DNA from: Pseudomonas sediminis
GTDB taxonomy: Bacteria; Pseudomonadota; Gammaproteobacteria; Pseudomonadales; Pseudomonadaceae
Reading direction: 5' to 3'
Assembly: GCF_039555755.1 (NCBI RefSeq)
Contig: NZ_CP154631.1
Location: 930,001 to 994,000, forward strand
Length of the DNA stretch: 64,000 nucleotides
Within the stretch, counting starts at the first letter, position 1. The number at the start of each line of letters is the position of its first letter. Shown piece after piece: positions 38,767-48,580 of the stretch. Position numbers and translations under genes: made by a program. The notes under the pieces were generated by a model that saw nothing but the letters and a program-made list of their open reading frames with translations, made no database searches and was not told where the DNA came from.

Positions 38767-39773
38767 CGACTACCCCGCGTTTCGACCAGCAGTTCGGCCA
38801 GTTGGTTGACTGCCATGGCATACATCACGCTGCGATTGTAGCGGGTGATGGTGTAGAAGTTGGGCAAACCGAACCAGTATTCGTCGCCTTGCGCGCCTTC
38901 CAGACGGAATGCGGTCACCGGCAGGTCTTCTGCCAGTTTGTCCTGGCTCTTCCAGCCCAGCGCGCGCAGTTCGGCGACGCTCTTCACCGGGTCCAGGCCC
39001 TGGGTCAGGCCTTCGTCGACGCGAGCACCGCTGACCTCGACGCGACTGGCGACCTGGCCGCCGGCCTGCCAACCGTGACGTTTGAAATAGCTGGCAACAC
39101 TGCCGATGGCATCGGTCGGGTTGCTCCAGATGTTGATATGGCCGTCGCCATCGAAGTCCACGGCGTAAGCACGGAAGCTGCTCGGCATGAACTGCGGCAG
39201 GCCCATGGCACCGGCGTAAGAGCCCTTGAGGCTGATCGGGTCGACCTGCTCCTCACGGGTCAGCAGCAGAAACTCGCGCAATTCCTTGCGGAAGAACGGT
39301 GCGCGCGGCGGGTAGTCGAAGGCCAGGGTCGACAGCGCATCCATTACCCGCCAGCTGCCGGTATTGCCGCCGTAGAAGGTTTCCACGCCGATGATGGCGA
39401 CGATGAACTGCGGCGGCACACCGTACTCGGCCTCGGCTTTTTCCAGCGCAGCCTGGTTCTTGTTCCAGAACTCCACACCCTGAGCGATACGCTTGTCGGT
39501 GATGAAAATCGGGCGATAGTCCTTCCAGGGTTTGACCTTCTCGGCCGGACGCGAAATGGCATCGAGGATCGCCTGCTTACGCTCGACCTCGGTAAACAGA
39601 CTGACCAGTTGCTCACTGGCAAAACCATAGTCGCGGGTCATTTCCTCGATGAACTCGGCCACCTGCGGCGAGCCGTCGTAATCGGCCGCCAGCGCCTGAG
39701 CGCCAGTGCCGAACACGCCGGCGATACCGACTCCCATCAACGTACGAGCAGCCCAACTACGCAGAGAATGCAT
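38763..39773 (-). CDS. mltB: Membrane-bound lytic murein transglycosylase B
   Basis: A 336-aa periplasmic enzyme with signal peptide residues 1-30 and no lipobox, so soluble like Pseudomonas SltB1. Catalytic Glu131 lies in IGVETFYGGNTGSW. Other landmarks are YAGAMGLPQFMPSSF, YAVDFDGDGHINIW and the C-terminal FYTITRYNRSVMYAMAVNQL. It is coupled to rlpA (4-bp overlap) and 18 bp after rodA, tying glycan cleavage to elongation genes. Confidence 0.95.
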   Translation of the reverse strand: MHSLRSWAARTLMGVGIAGVFGTGAQALAADYDGSPQVAEFIEEMTRDYGFASEQLVSLFTEVERKQAILDAISRPAEKVKPWKDYRPIFITDKRIAQGVEFWNKNQAALEKAEAEYGVPPQFIVAIIGVETFYGGNTGSWRVMDALSTLAFDYPPRAPFFRKELREFLLLTREEQVDPISLKGSYAGAMGLPQFMPSSFRAYAVDFDGDGHINIWSNPTDAIGSVASYFKRHGWQAGGQVASRVEVSGARVDEGLTQGLDPVKSVAELRALGWKSQDKLAEDLPVTAFRLEGAQGDEYWFGLPNFYTITRYNRSVMYAMAVNQLAELLVETRGSR

Positions 39774-39791
39774 TAACCCATAACCCCCAAA

Positions 39792-40937
39792 TCAAACCTG
39801 AGCGATCCACTTTCTGTGGGTGTGGATCGCCATCAATATCCCGAAGCCTGACAACAGCGTGACCAGATGGGTTCCGCCATAACTAATGAAGGGCAGCGGA
39901 ACCCCAACTACCGGCAGCAGCCCGCTGACCATGCCGATGTTGACGAATACGTATACGAAGAAGGTCATGGTCAGCGCCCCGGCCAGCAGCTTGCCGAACA
40001 GCGTCTGCGCCTGGGCGGTGATCACCAGGCCGCGCGCCAACAGCAGCAGATAGAGCAACAACAACAGACAAACGCCGACCAGGCCGAACTCCTCCGCGAG
40101 CACGGCAATGATAAAGTCCGTGTGGCTTTCCGGCAAAAAATCCAGGTGCGACTGGGTACCCAGCAACCAGCCCTTGCCCAATACACCGCCGGAACCGATG
40201 GCAGCCTTGGACTGGATAATGTTCCAGCCCGCCCCCAGCGGATCGCTCTCCGGATTAAGGAAGGTCAGCACGCGGCGTTTCTGGTAGTCATGCATGACGA
40301 AGTACCACATGCCCACCGCGACCGGCACAACGGCAGCGGCGGCGCCGATGATCCAGCGCCATTGCAGGCCGGCCATGAACACCACGAACGCACCCGAGGC
40401 GAGGATCAGCAGCGAGGTGCCCAGGTCCGGCTGTTTGACGATCAGTACGAAGGGCACACCGATCATCGCCAGGCTGATGACAATGTGCTTGAAGCGCGGC
40501 GGCAGGTTGTACCGCGACAGGTACCAGGCGATGGTCATCGGCATGATGATCTTCATCAGCTCCGACGGCTGGAAGCGGATCACCCCAGGGATATTGATCC
40601 AGCGTGTGGCGCCCATCGCGGTATGGCCCATTACCTCCACCACCATCAGCAGCGCGACGCCTATCACGTAGGCAAGAGGCACCCAGCGCGCCATGAAGCG
40701 CGGGTCGAACTGGGCAATCACCACCACCGCGAGCATGCCAATGCCAAAGGACGACGCCTGCTTGAGCAGCAGGTCGATGTTCTTGCCACTGGCCGAATAC
40801 AGAATGAACAGGCTGCCAGTGCCGAGAATCAGCAACAGCAGCAGCAACCAGCCATCGATGTGCATGCGCTGCAGCAGACTGGCGCGACGACGCAGCACGT
40901 CCTCGTCGGACAGGGTACGGTCGAAATTGCTGATCAT
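39792..40937 (-). CDS. rodA: Rod-shape-determining protein RodA (SEDS glycosyltransferase)
   Basis: A 381-aa polytopic membrane protein, the peptidoglycan polymerase of the elongasome. SEDS landmarks are WINIPGVIRFQPSELMKIIM, KQPDLGTSLLILASG, GKGWLLGTQSHLDFLPESHT and the C-terminal GVPLPFISYGGTHLVTLLSG. There are about 10 helices. It overlaps mrdA by 4 bp; the SEDS-PBP2 pair works as one synthase. Confidence 0.97.
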   Translation of the reverse strand: MISNFDRTLSDEDVLRRRASLLQRMHIDGWLLLLLLILGTGSLFILYSASGKNIDLLLKQASSFGIGMLAVVVIAQFDPRFMARWVPLAYVIGVALLMVVEVMGHTAMGATRWINIPGVIRFQPSELMKIIMPMTIAWYLSRYNLPPRFKHIVISLAMIGVPFVLIVKQPDLGTSLLILASGAFVVFMAGLQWRWIIGAAAAVVPVAVGMWYFVMHDYQKRRVLTFLNPESDPLGAGWNIIQSKAAIGSGGVLGKGWLLGTQSHLDFLPESHTDFIIAVLAEEFGLVGVCLLLLLYLLLLARGLVITAQAQTLFGKLLAGALTMTFFVYVFVNIGMVSGLLPVVGVPLPFISYGGTHLVTLLSGFGILMAIHTHRKWIAQV

Positions 40938-42826
40938 CGCTGACTGACCTCGGCAGGCTTGGGCAACGCGAACTTGGCCTTGAGCTGGCCGGTTTCCTTA
41001 TCCAGCAGCCAGGCATCCATCACCTGCTTGACCACGGGCGCGGCAACACCGGAGCCGGACTCACCGTTCTCCACCATGACCGCGACGGCGATCTGCGGGT
41101 TGTTCGCCGGTGCAAAACCGATGAACAGCGCGTGGTCGCGGTGGCGCTCCTGTACCTTGTTACGGTCGTACTTCTCACCCTGCTTGATCGCCACCACCTG
41201 CGCCGTACCGCTCTTGCCAGCGATACGATAGACCGAACTGTCACCAACCTTGCGCGCGGTACCGCGAGGGCCGTGCAACACCTCTTCCATGCCGCGAATG
41301 CCGTAATCCCAGAACTTGGGATCACGCAGGACGATATCCGCAATCGGATTGGGGTCTGACGGCAGGCGGCCATCGACGCTCTTGGCCAGGTGCGGACGAA
41401 TCCACTTGCCGCGCGTGGCCATCAATGCGGTGGCCTGCGCCAGTTGCAGCGGTGTGGTCTGCATGTAGCCCTGACCGATACCGAGAATCAGCGTCTCGCC
41501 CGGATACCAGGGTTGACGATAACGTGCCCGTTTCCAGTCGCGCGAAGGCATCAGGCCGGCGGTCTCCTCGAACATATCCAGGGAAACACGCTGCCCAAGG
41601 CCGAAGCGGCTCATGTAATCGTGCATGCGATCGACGCCCATCTTGTGCGCCAGATCGTAGAAATAGGTGTCGTTGGAGCGAGCGATGGCCAGATTGAGAT
41701 CGACCCAACCGTCACCAGTACGGTTCCAGTTACGGTATTTGTGGCTGTGGTTGGGCAACTGATAGAAGCCTGGGTCGAACACCCGCGAAGTAGGCGTGAC
41801 CACACCGGCATCGAGACCGGCCACAGCAACCATCGGTTTGATCGTCGAGCCCGGCGGATAGAGGCCGCGCAGCACCCGGTTGTAGAGCGGCTGATCGATG
41901 GAGTCGCGCAGCTCACCATAGGCCTTGAAGCTGATACCGGTGACGAAGGGGTTGGGGTCGAAGCTGGGCTGGCTGACCATCGCCAGCACTTCGCCATTGT
42001 TCGGATCGATGGCCACCACGGCGCCACGTCGGCCGCCCAGGGCGTTCTCGGCCGCCTCCTGCAGGTGTACGTCGAGACTGAGCACGATGTCCTTGCCCGG
42101 CTTTGGATCGACGCGGTTGAGTACGCGCAATACGCGGCCACGGGCATTGGTCTCGACCTCCTCATAGCCGACCTCGCCGTGCAGCTCGTCCTCGTAGAAA
42201 CGTTCGATACCGGTCTTGCCGATATGATGCGTGCCGGCATAGTCGGTAGGGTCGAGGCGCTTGAGCTCCTGCTCGTTGATGCGCCCGACATAGCCGACCG
42301 AATGAGCGAAGTGCTCCTGCTGCGGGTAATGCCGCACCAGCTGCGCAGCCACCTCGACGCCCGGCAGACGGAACTGGTTGACCGCGATGCGGGCAATCTG
42401 CTCCTCGCTCAGCTCGAACAGGATCGGTACCGGTTCGAACGGACGCCGCCCCTGGCGCACGCGGCGTTCGAACAGCGCGCGCTCGTCCTCGCTAAGCTCC
42501 AGTACCTCGACCACTGTATCGAGCACGCTAAGCCAGTCACCGGCACGCTCACGGGTCACGGTCAGGCTGAAACTGGGGCGGTTGTCGGCGATGATCACGC
42601 CGTTGCGATCGTAGATCAGCCCACGGGTCGGCGGCAGCGGCTGCACGTGGATACGGTTGTTCTCTGCCAGCGTGCTGTGATGCTCGTACTGAATCACCTG
42701 CAGGTAGTACATGCGCATGACCAGCACGCAGGTCAGCAGGATGATCACCACGCCGCCGACGAGCACCCGGCGCTTGACCAGGCGAGCGTCCTTTTCGTGA
42801 TCCTTGAGGCGAATCGGCTGCGGCAT
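40934..42826 (-). CDS. mrdA: Penicillin-binding protein 2 (elongasome transpeptidase)
   Basis: A 630-aa class B PBP. One N-terminal membrane helix (RRVLVGGVVIILLTCVLVMR) is followed by the pedestal/dimerisation domain (~60-260) and the transpeptidase domain (~265-615). The active Ser lies in PPGSTIKPMVA, SND in IARSNDTYFYDLA and the KSG box in AGKSGTAQVVA. It crosslinks glycan made by RodA. The position between rlmH and rodA is the canonical order. Confidence 0.97.
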   Translation of the reverse strand: MPQPIRLKDHEKDARLVKRRVLVGGVVIILLTCVLVMRMYYLQVIQYEHHSTLAENNRIHVQPLPPTRGLIYDRNGVIIADNRPSFSLTVTRERAGDWLSVLDTVVEVLELSEDERALFERRVRQGRRPFEPVPILFELSEEQIARIAVNQFRLPGVEVAAQLVRHYPQQEHFAHSVGYVGRINEQELKRLDPTDYAGTHHIGKTGIERFYEDELHGEVGYEEVETNARGRVLRVLNRVDPKPGKDIVLSLDVHLQEAAENALGGRRGAVVAIDPNNGEVLAMVSQPSFDPNPFVTGISFKAYGELRDSIDQPLYNRVLRGLYPPGSTIKPMVAVAGLDAGVVTPTSRVFDPGFYQLPNHSHKYRNWNRTGDGWVDLNLAIARSNDTYFYDLAHKMGVDRMHDYMSRFGLGQRVSLDMFEETAGLMPSRDWKRARYRQPWYPGETLILGIGQGYMQTTPLQLAQATALMATRGKWIRPHLAKSVDGRLPSDPNPIADIVLRDPKFWDYGIRGMEEVLHGPRGTARKVGDSSVYRIAGKSGTAQVVAIKQGEKYDRNKVQERHRDHALFIGFAPANNPQIAVAVMVENGESGSGVAAPVVKQVMDAWLLDKETGQLKAKFALPKPAEVSQR

Positions 42827-42836
42827 GACTACTTGA

Positions 42837-43304
42837 TCACTTGTGGTACGGGTGGCCGGACAATACGGTCCAGGCTCGGTAGATCTGCTCGCCGAGCAGG
42901 ATACGCACCAGCGGATGCGGCAACGTCAGAGGCGACAGCGACCAGCGCTGCTCGCTACGCGCGCAGACCTCCGGTGCCAGCCCTTCCGGGCCACCGACCA
43001 TGAGGTTGACGTTGCGTGCATCGAGGCGCCAGCGATCCAGCTCCGCTGCCAGTTGCTCGGTGCTCCATGGCTTGCCATGGACCTCCAGCGTGACGATACG
43101 TTCGCCGGGCTGCACCTTGCTCAGCATGGCCTCACCCTCCTGACGGATCAGGCGGGCGACGTCGGCATTCTTGCCGCGGGTGTTGAGGGGAATTTCCACC
43201 AGCTCCAGCGGCAATTCTGCTGGCAGACGCTTGACGTACTCCTGCCAGCCCTCCTCGACCCAACGCGGCATGCGCGAACCGACGGCGATCAGTTTGATCC
43301 GCAC
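42837..43304 (-). CDS. rlmH: 23S rRNA pseudouridine-1915 N3-methyltransferase
   Basis: A 155-aa SPOUT methyltransferase modifying helix 69 of 23S rRNA. It begins [20 protein letters not shown] and has the knot region [20 protein letters not shown] and [20 protein letters not shown], ending with the conserved SGHPYHK. It lies 9 bp after rsfS. Confidence 0.97.
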   Translation of the reverse strand: MRIKLIAVGSRMPRWVEEGWQEYVKRLPAELPLELVEIPLNTRGKNADVARLIRQEGEAMLSKVQPGERIVTLEVHGKPWSTEQLAAELDRWRLDARNVNLMVGGPEGLAPEVCARSEQRWSLSPLTLPHPLVRILLGEQIYRAWTVLSGHPYHK

Positions 43305-43313
43305 GGTTTACGC

Positions 43314-43682
43314 TTACTCGGCGCTGTGCTGGGCGCGACTCTGCTCGGCGCCCTGCCACAGGCGTTCGAGGTCGTAGAACTGACGCGCGGTCGGCAGCAT
43401 CACGTGCACGACGATGTCGCCCAGATCGAGCAGCGCCCATTCACCGCTGTCCAGACCTTCGCTGCCGATCGGGCGCACGCCCTGCTCCTTGACCTTTTCC
43501 AGCACATTGTCCACCAGCGCCTTGACCTGACGGCTGGAGCTACCGCTGGCGATCACCATGAAATCGGTGATACTGGTCTTGTCCTTGACGTCGATCACAG
43601 TGATGTCGGTCGCCTTGATCTCTTCCAGCGCCGCCACGGCGATCTTGACCAGCTCTTCGCTGGGCATGTTCTGCTTGCTCAT
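43314..43682 (-). CDS. rsfS: Ribosomal silencing factor RsfS
   Basis: A 122-aa protein of the Iojap/RsfS family that binds L14 and blocks subunit joining during starvation. Motifs are [20 protein letters not shown] and [20 protein letters not shown]. The ATG at 43682 ([16 protein letters not shown]) is the family start; the frame is open 13 codons further but without support. It lies between nadD and rlmH. Confidence 0.96.
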   Translation of the reverse strand: MSKQNMPSEELVKIAVAALEEIKATDITVIDVKDKTSITDFMVIASGSSSRQVKALVDNVLEKVKEQGVRPIGSEGLDSGEWALLDLGDIVVHVMLPTARQFYDLERLWQGAEQSRAQHSAE

Positions 43683-43733
43683 AAATGACTCATTTGCCTC
43701 GTGTAATGGACGCCAGCGCACATGCGCAGCGTT

Positions 43734-44393
43734 TCAAGCATTGGGCGCACGGTACAGATCGTGCGCCTGGATATAAGCCAGTACCGCATCGGGCAGCAGA
43801 TATCGCGCCGAACGGCCGGTTGCCAACAAGTGGCGAATCTGCGTGGCGGAAATCGCCAGCGGAGTCTGCCAGATGAAACTGATTTGCCCGCCTGCACCTT
43901 GCAGGCTCAGCGGGTCACTGACACTGCGTGCAGCCAGCAGATCGCGCAGCGCCTCCGGCGCCTCGCTGTCGGCATCCGGCCGCTGCAGTACCAGCAGATG
44001 GCAGTGCTCGAGCAGCTCCTGCCAACGATGCCAACTCGGCAGGCCGCAAAAAGCGTCCCAGCCAAGCAGCAGAAACAGCTGATCGTCCGCCGCCAACTCG
44101 GCGCGCACCGACTCCAGCGTGTCCACCGTGTACGACGGCTTGTCACGAAGAAGCTCGCGGTCATCGACCGTCAACCGCGCCTCGCCAGACACCGCCAGTT
44201 CGACCATGGCCAGGCGCTGCTCGGCCGTCGCCTGCGGCGTATCACGGTGCGGCGGCCTGGCGCTGGGGATCAACCGCAGCTCGTCCAGCGCCATGAATTC
44301 CGCCACTTCCAGCGCGGCACGCAGATGCCCGATATGCACCGGGTTGAAGGTACCGCCGAGCAGGCCGATGCGTCGGGCGCCGAGTCCGTTCAT
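43734..44393 (-). CDS. nadD: Nicotinate-nucleotide adenylyltransferase
   Basis: A 219-aa nucleotidyltransferase forming deamido-NAD from NaMN and ATP. The nucleotide-binding motif [13 protein letters not shown] lies near the N-terminus, and the C-terminal [20 protein letters not shown] is the (S/T)xxxR signature. It starts at the base next to the proA stop, so the two are coupled. Confidence 0.96.
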   Translation of the reverse strand: MNGLGARRIGLLGGTFNPVHIGHLRAALEVAEFMALDELRLIPSARPPHRDTPQATAEQRLAMVELAVSGEARLTVDDRELLRDKPSYTVDTLESVRAELAADDQLFLLLGWDAFCGLPSWHRWQELLEHCHLLVLQRPDADSEAPEALRDLLAARSVSDPLSLQGAGGQISFIWQTPLAISATQIRHLLATGRSARYLLPDAVLAYIQAHDLYRAPNA

Positions 44394-45659
44394 TTATGTG
44401 CGAATGTGTCCATCGCCAAAGACCACGTACTTCTCGCTGGTCAGGCCGTCCAGGCCGACCGGGCCGCGTGCGTGCAGCTTGTCGGTGGAGATGCCGATCT
44501 CCGCACCCAGGCCGTACTCGAAGCCATCGGCGAAGCGGGTCGAGGCATTTACCATCACCGAAGCAGAATCCACTTCGGTGAGGAAGCGCCGCGCATCACT
44601 GAAGTTCTCGGTGATGATCGAATCGGTGTGCTGCGAGCCGTAGTGGTTGATGTGCTCGATGGCCGCATCCAGCGAGTCGACGATGCGAATCGCCAGGATC
44701 GGCGCGTTGTACTCGGCGAACCAGTCGTCTTCGCTCGCTTCCAGCACATCGCCGCCCAGCAGCTCGCGGGTGGCGGCATCGCCACGCAGCTCAACACCTT
44801 TGTCGCGGTAGATGGCGGCCAGCGGCGGCAGCACCTTGCCCGCCACGGCAGCGTGCACCAGCAGGGTTTCCATGGCGTTGCACGGCGAATAACGCTGGGT
44901 CTTGGCGTTGTCGGCAACGCGAATCGCCTTGTCCAGATCAGCGGCGACGTCGATATAGACGTGGCAAACGCCATCCAGATGCTTGATCACCGGCACCTTG
45001 GCATCACGGCTGATGCGCTCGATCAGGCCCTTGCCACCGCGCGGCACGATCACGTCGACGAACTTCGGCATGGCGATCAGCTCACCGACGGCAGCGCGAT
45101 CAGTGGTTTCCACCACCTGCACGGCAGCCGCCGGCAAATCGGCCTCGGCCAGGCCCTGCTGGATGCAGCGGGCAATCGCCTGGTTGGAATGAATGGCCTC
45201 GGAGCCGCCACGCAGGATGGTGGCATTGCCGGACTTCAGGCACAGGCTGGCGGCATCGATGGTCACGTTCGGACGCGACTCGTAGATGATGCCGATCACG
45301 CCCAGCGGCACGCGCATCTTGCCGACCTGAATACCGGACGGCAGGTAGCGCATGCCCTGAATCTCGCCGATCGGGTCGGGCAGGGTCGCCACCTGGCGCA
45401 GGCCTTCGATCATGCTGTCGATCACCGCCGGCGTCAGTGCCAGGCGGTCGACCATGGCCGGCTCCAGACCGCTGGCGCGGGCGGCTGCCAGGTCCAGCTC
45501 ATTGGCGGCAGTCAGCTCGGCGCGCGCGGCGTCGAGGGCATTGGCAGCGGCCTGCAGCGCGCGATTCTTCTGCGCGGTACTGGCGCGGGCGAGCACCTTT
45601 GATGCCTGGCGGGCGGCTTGGCCCAGGCGGGTCATATAGTCGTGCACGGACTCGGTCAT
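44394..45659 (-). CDS. proA: Gamma-glutamyl phosphate reductase
   Basis: A 421-aa NADPH-dependent reductase of the aldehyde dehydrogenase superfamily, second step of proline synthesis. It shows [52 protein letters not shown] and the catalytic Cys in [13 protein letters not shown]. It is the first gene of the proA-nadD-rsfS-rlmH-mrdA run and is divergent from the glycosylase gene. Confidence 0.97.
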   Translation of the reverse strand: MTESVHDYMTRLGQAARQASKVLARASTAQKNRALQAAANALDAARAELTAANELDLAAARASGLEPAMVDRLALTPAVIDSMIEGLRQVATLPDPIGEIQGMRYLPSGIQVGKMRVPLGVIGIIYESRPNVTIDAASLCLKSGNATILRGGSEAIHSNQAIARCIQQGLAEADLPAAAVQVVETTDRAAVGELIAMPKFVDVIVPRGGKGLIERISRDAKVPVIKHLDGVCHVYIDVAADLDKAIRVADNAKTQRYSPCNAMETLLVHAAVAGKVLPPLAAIYRDKGVELRGDAATRELLGGDVLEASEDDWFAEYNAPILAIRIVDSLDAAIEHINHYGSQHTDSIITENFSDARRFLTEVDSASVMVNASTRFADGFEYGLGAEIGISTDKLHARGPVGLDGLTSEKYVVFGDGHIRT

Positions 45660-45893
45660 GGCGGCGGAGGTCTGGCAGTTGGAAAAAGGGGCTGATTATA
45701 GCCGGCTCGCAAGGCCGCGCCCAGCGGCGTCTGGCAAGCGGTAGGTAACCCATCCGCCGGGTGATGAATGCCAGACGTAGCCGATGTAACGCACCGTGGG
45801 CAACCGCGGCCATCATGGGCACTGGAACGTTCAGGCATTTTTAAGCTTCTTGTTGCTATGCTCGCCGCCCGAGACTTAGCACCCGTGCGACAG

Positions 45894-46613
45894 ATGAAGC
45901 CTGCCGACCCCACCCTCAGCTTGCCCTGGCCTGATGCCAATCCATTGCCCGACACCTTCTTCGACCGCGATGCACAACTGCTCGCCCGCGAATTGCTCGG
46001 CATGGTCATCCGCCATCGCGTCGGTGCGCTGTGGCTGAGTGCACGGATCATCGAGACCGAGGCCTACTACCTGGTCGACAAGGGCAGCCATGCATCGCTC
46101 GGCTACACAGAGAAGCGCAAGGCGCTGTTCGCCGATGGCGGGCATATCTACATGTACTACGCGCGCGGCGGCGATTCGCTGAACTTCAGCGCTCACGGGC
46201 CTGGTAATGCGGTGCTGATCAAATCCGCACATCCCTGGGTCGATGCCATCAGCGGCCCCGATGCCCTGGCGGCGATGCAACGCAACAACCCGGGCAGCCT
46301 CGACCAACACCGCGCCATCGAGCGTTTGTGCGCCGGGCAGACGCTGCTCTGCAAGGCGCTGGGTCTGAAAGTGCCGGACTGGGATGCGCGTCGCTTCGAT
46401 TTGCAGCGCTTGTTCGTCGAGGATGTCGGCGAACGACCGCATGTGATCATCCAGTGCGCGCGCCTGGGTATTCCCAAGGGCCGCGACGAGGACCTGCCCT
46501 ACCGTTTCGTTGATGCCGCCTACGCACGTCACTGCACACGCAACCCTTTGCGTCGTGGACAGGTCGAAGGGCGTGATTATCGATTGTTGAGGGTTTCAGG
46601 AGCAGAACGATGA
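45894..46613 (+). CDS. mpg: DNA-3-methyladenine glycosylase (AAG/MPG family)
   Basis: A 239-aa base-excision enzyme of the mammalian AAG type. It has the catalytic Glu in ARIIETEAYYLVDKGSHAS, the ALFADGGHIYMYYARGGDSL hairpin and the GPGNAVLIKSAHP region. The ATG at 45894 (MKPADPTLSLPWPD) was chosen because the 42 codons before it, although open, overlap likely promoter DNA and lack family similarity. The stop overlaps the start of the next gene (ATGA). Confidence 0.92.
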   Translation: MKPADPTLSLPWPDANPLPDTFFDRDAQLLARELLGMVIRHRVGALWLSARIIETEAYYLVDKGSHASLGYTEKRKALFADGGHIYMYYARGGDSLNFSAHGPGNAVLIKSAHPWVDAISGPDALAAMQRNNPGSLDQHRAIERLCAGQTLLCKALGLKVPDWDARRFDLQRLFVEDVGERPHVIIQCARLGIPKGRDEDLPYRFVDAAYARHCTRNPLRRGQVEGRDYRLLRVSGAER

Positions 46614-47926
46614 GCGTCTGGCTGGATAACCTGACCACCTGGCTGAGTGGCAACCCGCAATGGCTGGGGGTGGCGATCTTCATTATCGCCCTGCTCGAGT
46701 GCCTGGCCCTGGTGGGCATCGTGCTGCCCGGCGTGGTACTGCTGTTCAGCGTCGCGCTGCTGGCCGGCAGTGGGATACTGACGCTGTGGCAGACGCTATT
46801 GCTGGCCTACACCGGCGCGCTGTGCGGGGACATGATTTCCTATGCGCTGGGCAGGCGCTTCAAGCACAACATCGGGCGCCTGCCGGTGTTGCGTCACCAT
46901 CCGCAGTGGATTCTGCGTGCCGAACTCTATTTCCGTCATTACGGCGTGGCCAGCCTGTTGGTCGGTCGCTTCATCGGCCCGCTGCGCCCAATGCTGCCGC
47001 TGGTAGCCGGCATGCTGAACATGCCACTGCTGCGTTTCATGCTGGTCAGCCTGATGGCGGCAGCCGGCTGGGCGGTGGCTTACCTGTTGCCGGGCTGGGC
47101 GACCGGCGCGGCCCTGCGCCTGCCGATGGCAGAAGGTTTCTGGACGGAAGCAGCGGTACTGCTGGCCGGTATTGGCGTGATCCTGCTGCTGACCATTCAA
47201 GCCAGCCTGGCGGAAAAGCCACGCGCCAGCCTGCTTGGTGGCGGCCTCAGCCTGTTACTGCTGTTGGCCATCATCATCGGCTGGCCGCACCTCGATGCGC
47301 TGGATCAGGGTCTGATGTCTTTGGTCCAGGAACAGCGCCAGCCGCATCTGGACCAATGGATCGGTACCTTGACCCGGCTGGGCGACTTCCATATCCAGTT
47401 TGCGGCGGCTGCAGTGCTGTGCGCCTTGCTGTTCCTGGCGCGGCAATGGCGTCACCTGGTCTTCGCCGGCTCGACCCTGCTGGTCACGGCGCTAGGCAAC
47501 ACCACGCTCAAGCATGGGTTTGCCCGGGCCCGCCCCGATGTGCTGAGCGAACCGCTAACGACGTACAGTTTCCCCAGCGGTCATAGCTCGGCAGCCTTTG
47601 CCTTTTTCCTGGTGCTGGGGGTGCTGGCCGGCCGTGGTCAATCGGCACGCCTGCGCCTGGCCTGGCTGGTAGTGGCGTGCCTGCCTGCCTTGGCGATCGC
47701 CTTGTCGCGGGTCTATCTGGGGGTGCACTGGCCCAGCGACATTATCGCCGGCGCTCTGTTGGCCTCAGCGGTATGCGGCCTGAGCCTGGCCCTATGTCAG
47801 CGCCAGGAAGCGCTGCCGCCGCTGCCGGCGCGCCTGTGGTGGATCATCCTGCCCGCCTGCCTATCGGTGCTGGGCGCCATGGCGACCTGGCAGTTGTCCA
47901 CCGCACTACTGCGCTATTCCTATTAA
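46610..47926 (+). CDS. DedA-PAP2 fusion membrane phosphatase
   Basis: A 438-aa inner-membrane protein. The N-terminal DedA/VTT domain (residues 15-175) has LECLALVGIVLPGVVLL, GDMISYALGRRFKHNIGRLP and YGVASLLVGRFIGPLRPMLP. The C-terminal PAP2 domain (~230-400) keeps all three acid-phosphatase motifs: KHGFARARPD, FPSGHSSAAFAF and SRVYLGVHWPSD. Such fusions are expected to dephosphorylate and flip lipid carriers (undecaprenyl or phosphatidyl phosphates). It is coupled to mpg by a 4-bp overlap. Confidence 0.92.
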   Translation: MSVWLDNLTTWLSGNPQWLGVAIFIIALLECLALVGIVLPGVVLLFSVALLAGSGILTLWQTLLLAYTGALCGDMISYALGRRFKHNIGRLPVLRHHPQWILRAELYFRHYGVASLLVGRFIGPLRPMLPLVAGMLNMPLLRFMLVSLMAAAGWAVAYLLPGWATGAALRLPMAEGFWTEAAVLLAGIGVILLLTIQASLAEKPRASLLGGGLSLLLLLAIIIGWPHLDALDQGLMSLVQEQRQPHLDQWIGTLTRLGDFHIQFAAAAVLCALLFLARQWRHLVFAGSTLLVTALGNTTLKHGFARARPDVLSEPLTTYSFPSGHSSAAFAFFLVLGVLAGRGQSARLRLAWLVVACLPALAIALSRVYLGVHWPSDIIAGALLASAVCGLSLALCQRQEALPPLPARLWWIILPACLSVLGAMATWQLSTALLRYSY

Positions 47927-47935
47927 GGCGTCGCC

Positions 47936-48520
47936 TCAGACATCGCCCTGGAGCACCTCGAGCATGGCGTGCAGTTGCTCCAGGCGCAGGGCAGGATCAT
48001 CGAGCTGAAGTAGCTGCAGTTTCTGCGCCGGCTCCAGCGGCAATAGATAGGCCAGCTGATTGGCCAGTTGCTGCTGACCGGCGACCACGCCGGTCATATC
48101 CAGGCCAGCCACCAGCGGATGCTCGGCCAGGGCCGCGTGCAGGGCGGCCAGATCAGCATGCTCGGCCTGCAGCGGGCTGTTGGGTTGCTCCTCCAGCCAC
48201 TGCACGTCGGCGACGGTCAGTTGGTCCGGCAGCACCTGAGCGCGCTCGACCCTGAAGCGCCGGCCACCCTCCACGCGAATGCCCAGCAGGCCATTGGGAC
48301 GCTGCTGGAAATCGCGCACCAACGCCTCGCAGCCAATGGCTGCGAAACGGCTGGCGGCTTCGCCCACCTCTTCGCCCTCGACGATGCACACCACGCCGAA
48401 CCCCGTGCCCTGTTTCATGCAGCGGCTGATCATGTCCAGGTAGCGTGCCTCGAATATCTGCAGGTCGAGCACACAACCGGGAAACAGAACGGTGTTGAGC
48501 GGGAACAGCGGGAGCTTCAT
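47936..48520 (-). CDS. Lon N-terminal (substrate-binding) domain protein
   Basis: A 194-aa protein made only of the Lon LAN/substrate-recognition domain. It begins MKLPLFPLNTVLFPGCVLDL, then IFEARYLDMISRCMKQGTGF, GVVCIVEGEEVG and GLLGIRVEGGRRFRV. No AAA or protease domain follows. Such stand-alone proteins are common; their role, perhaps as an adaptor, is not established. It is convergent with the DedA-PAP2 gene, 9 bp apart. Confidence 0.9.
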   Translation of the reverse strand: MKLPLFPLNTVLFPGCVLDLQIFEARYLDMISRCMKQGTGFGVVCIVEGEEVGEAASRFAAIGCEALVRDFQQRPNGLLGIRVEGGRRFRVERAQVLPDQLTVADVQWLEEQPNSPLQAEHADLAALHAALAEHPLVAGLDMTGVVAGQQQLANQLAYLLPLEPAQKLQLLQLDDPALRLEQLHAMLEVLQGDV

Positions 48521-48580
48521 GGTTTACGGCCTGTTATCTACGCAAGACTGCCGGAGCATCAGGGATGGTCAGGCAGGCTC

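Noticed and set aside
43722..45602. 626-codon plus-strand open frame across nadD and proA
   Set aside because: Both real genes on the other strand are unmistakable; the antisense translation is rich in His, Arg and Gln with no domain.
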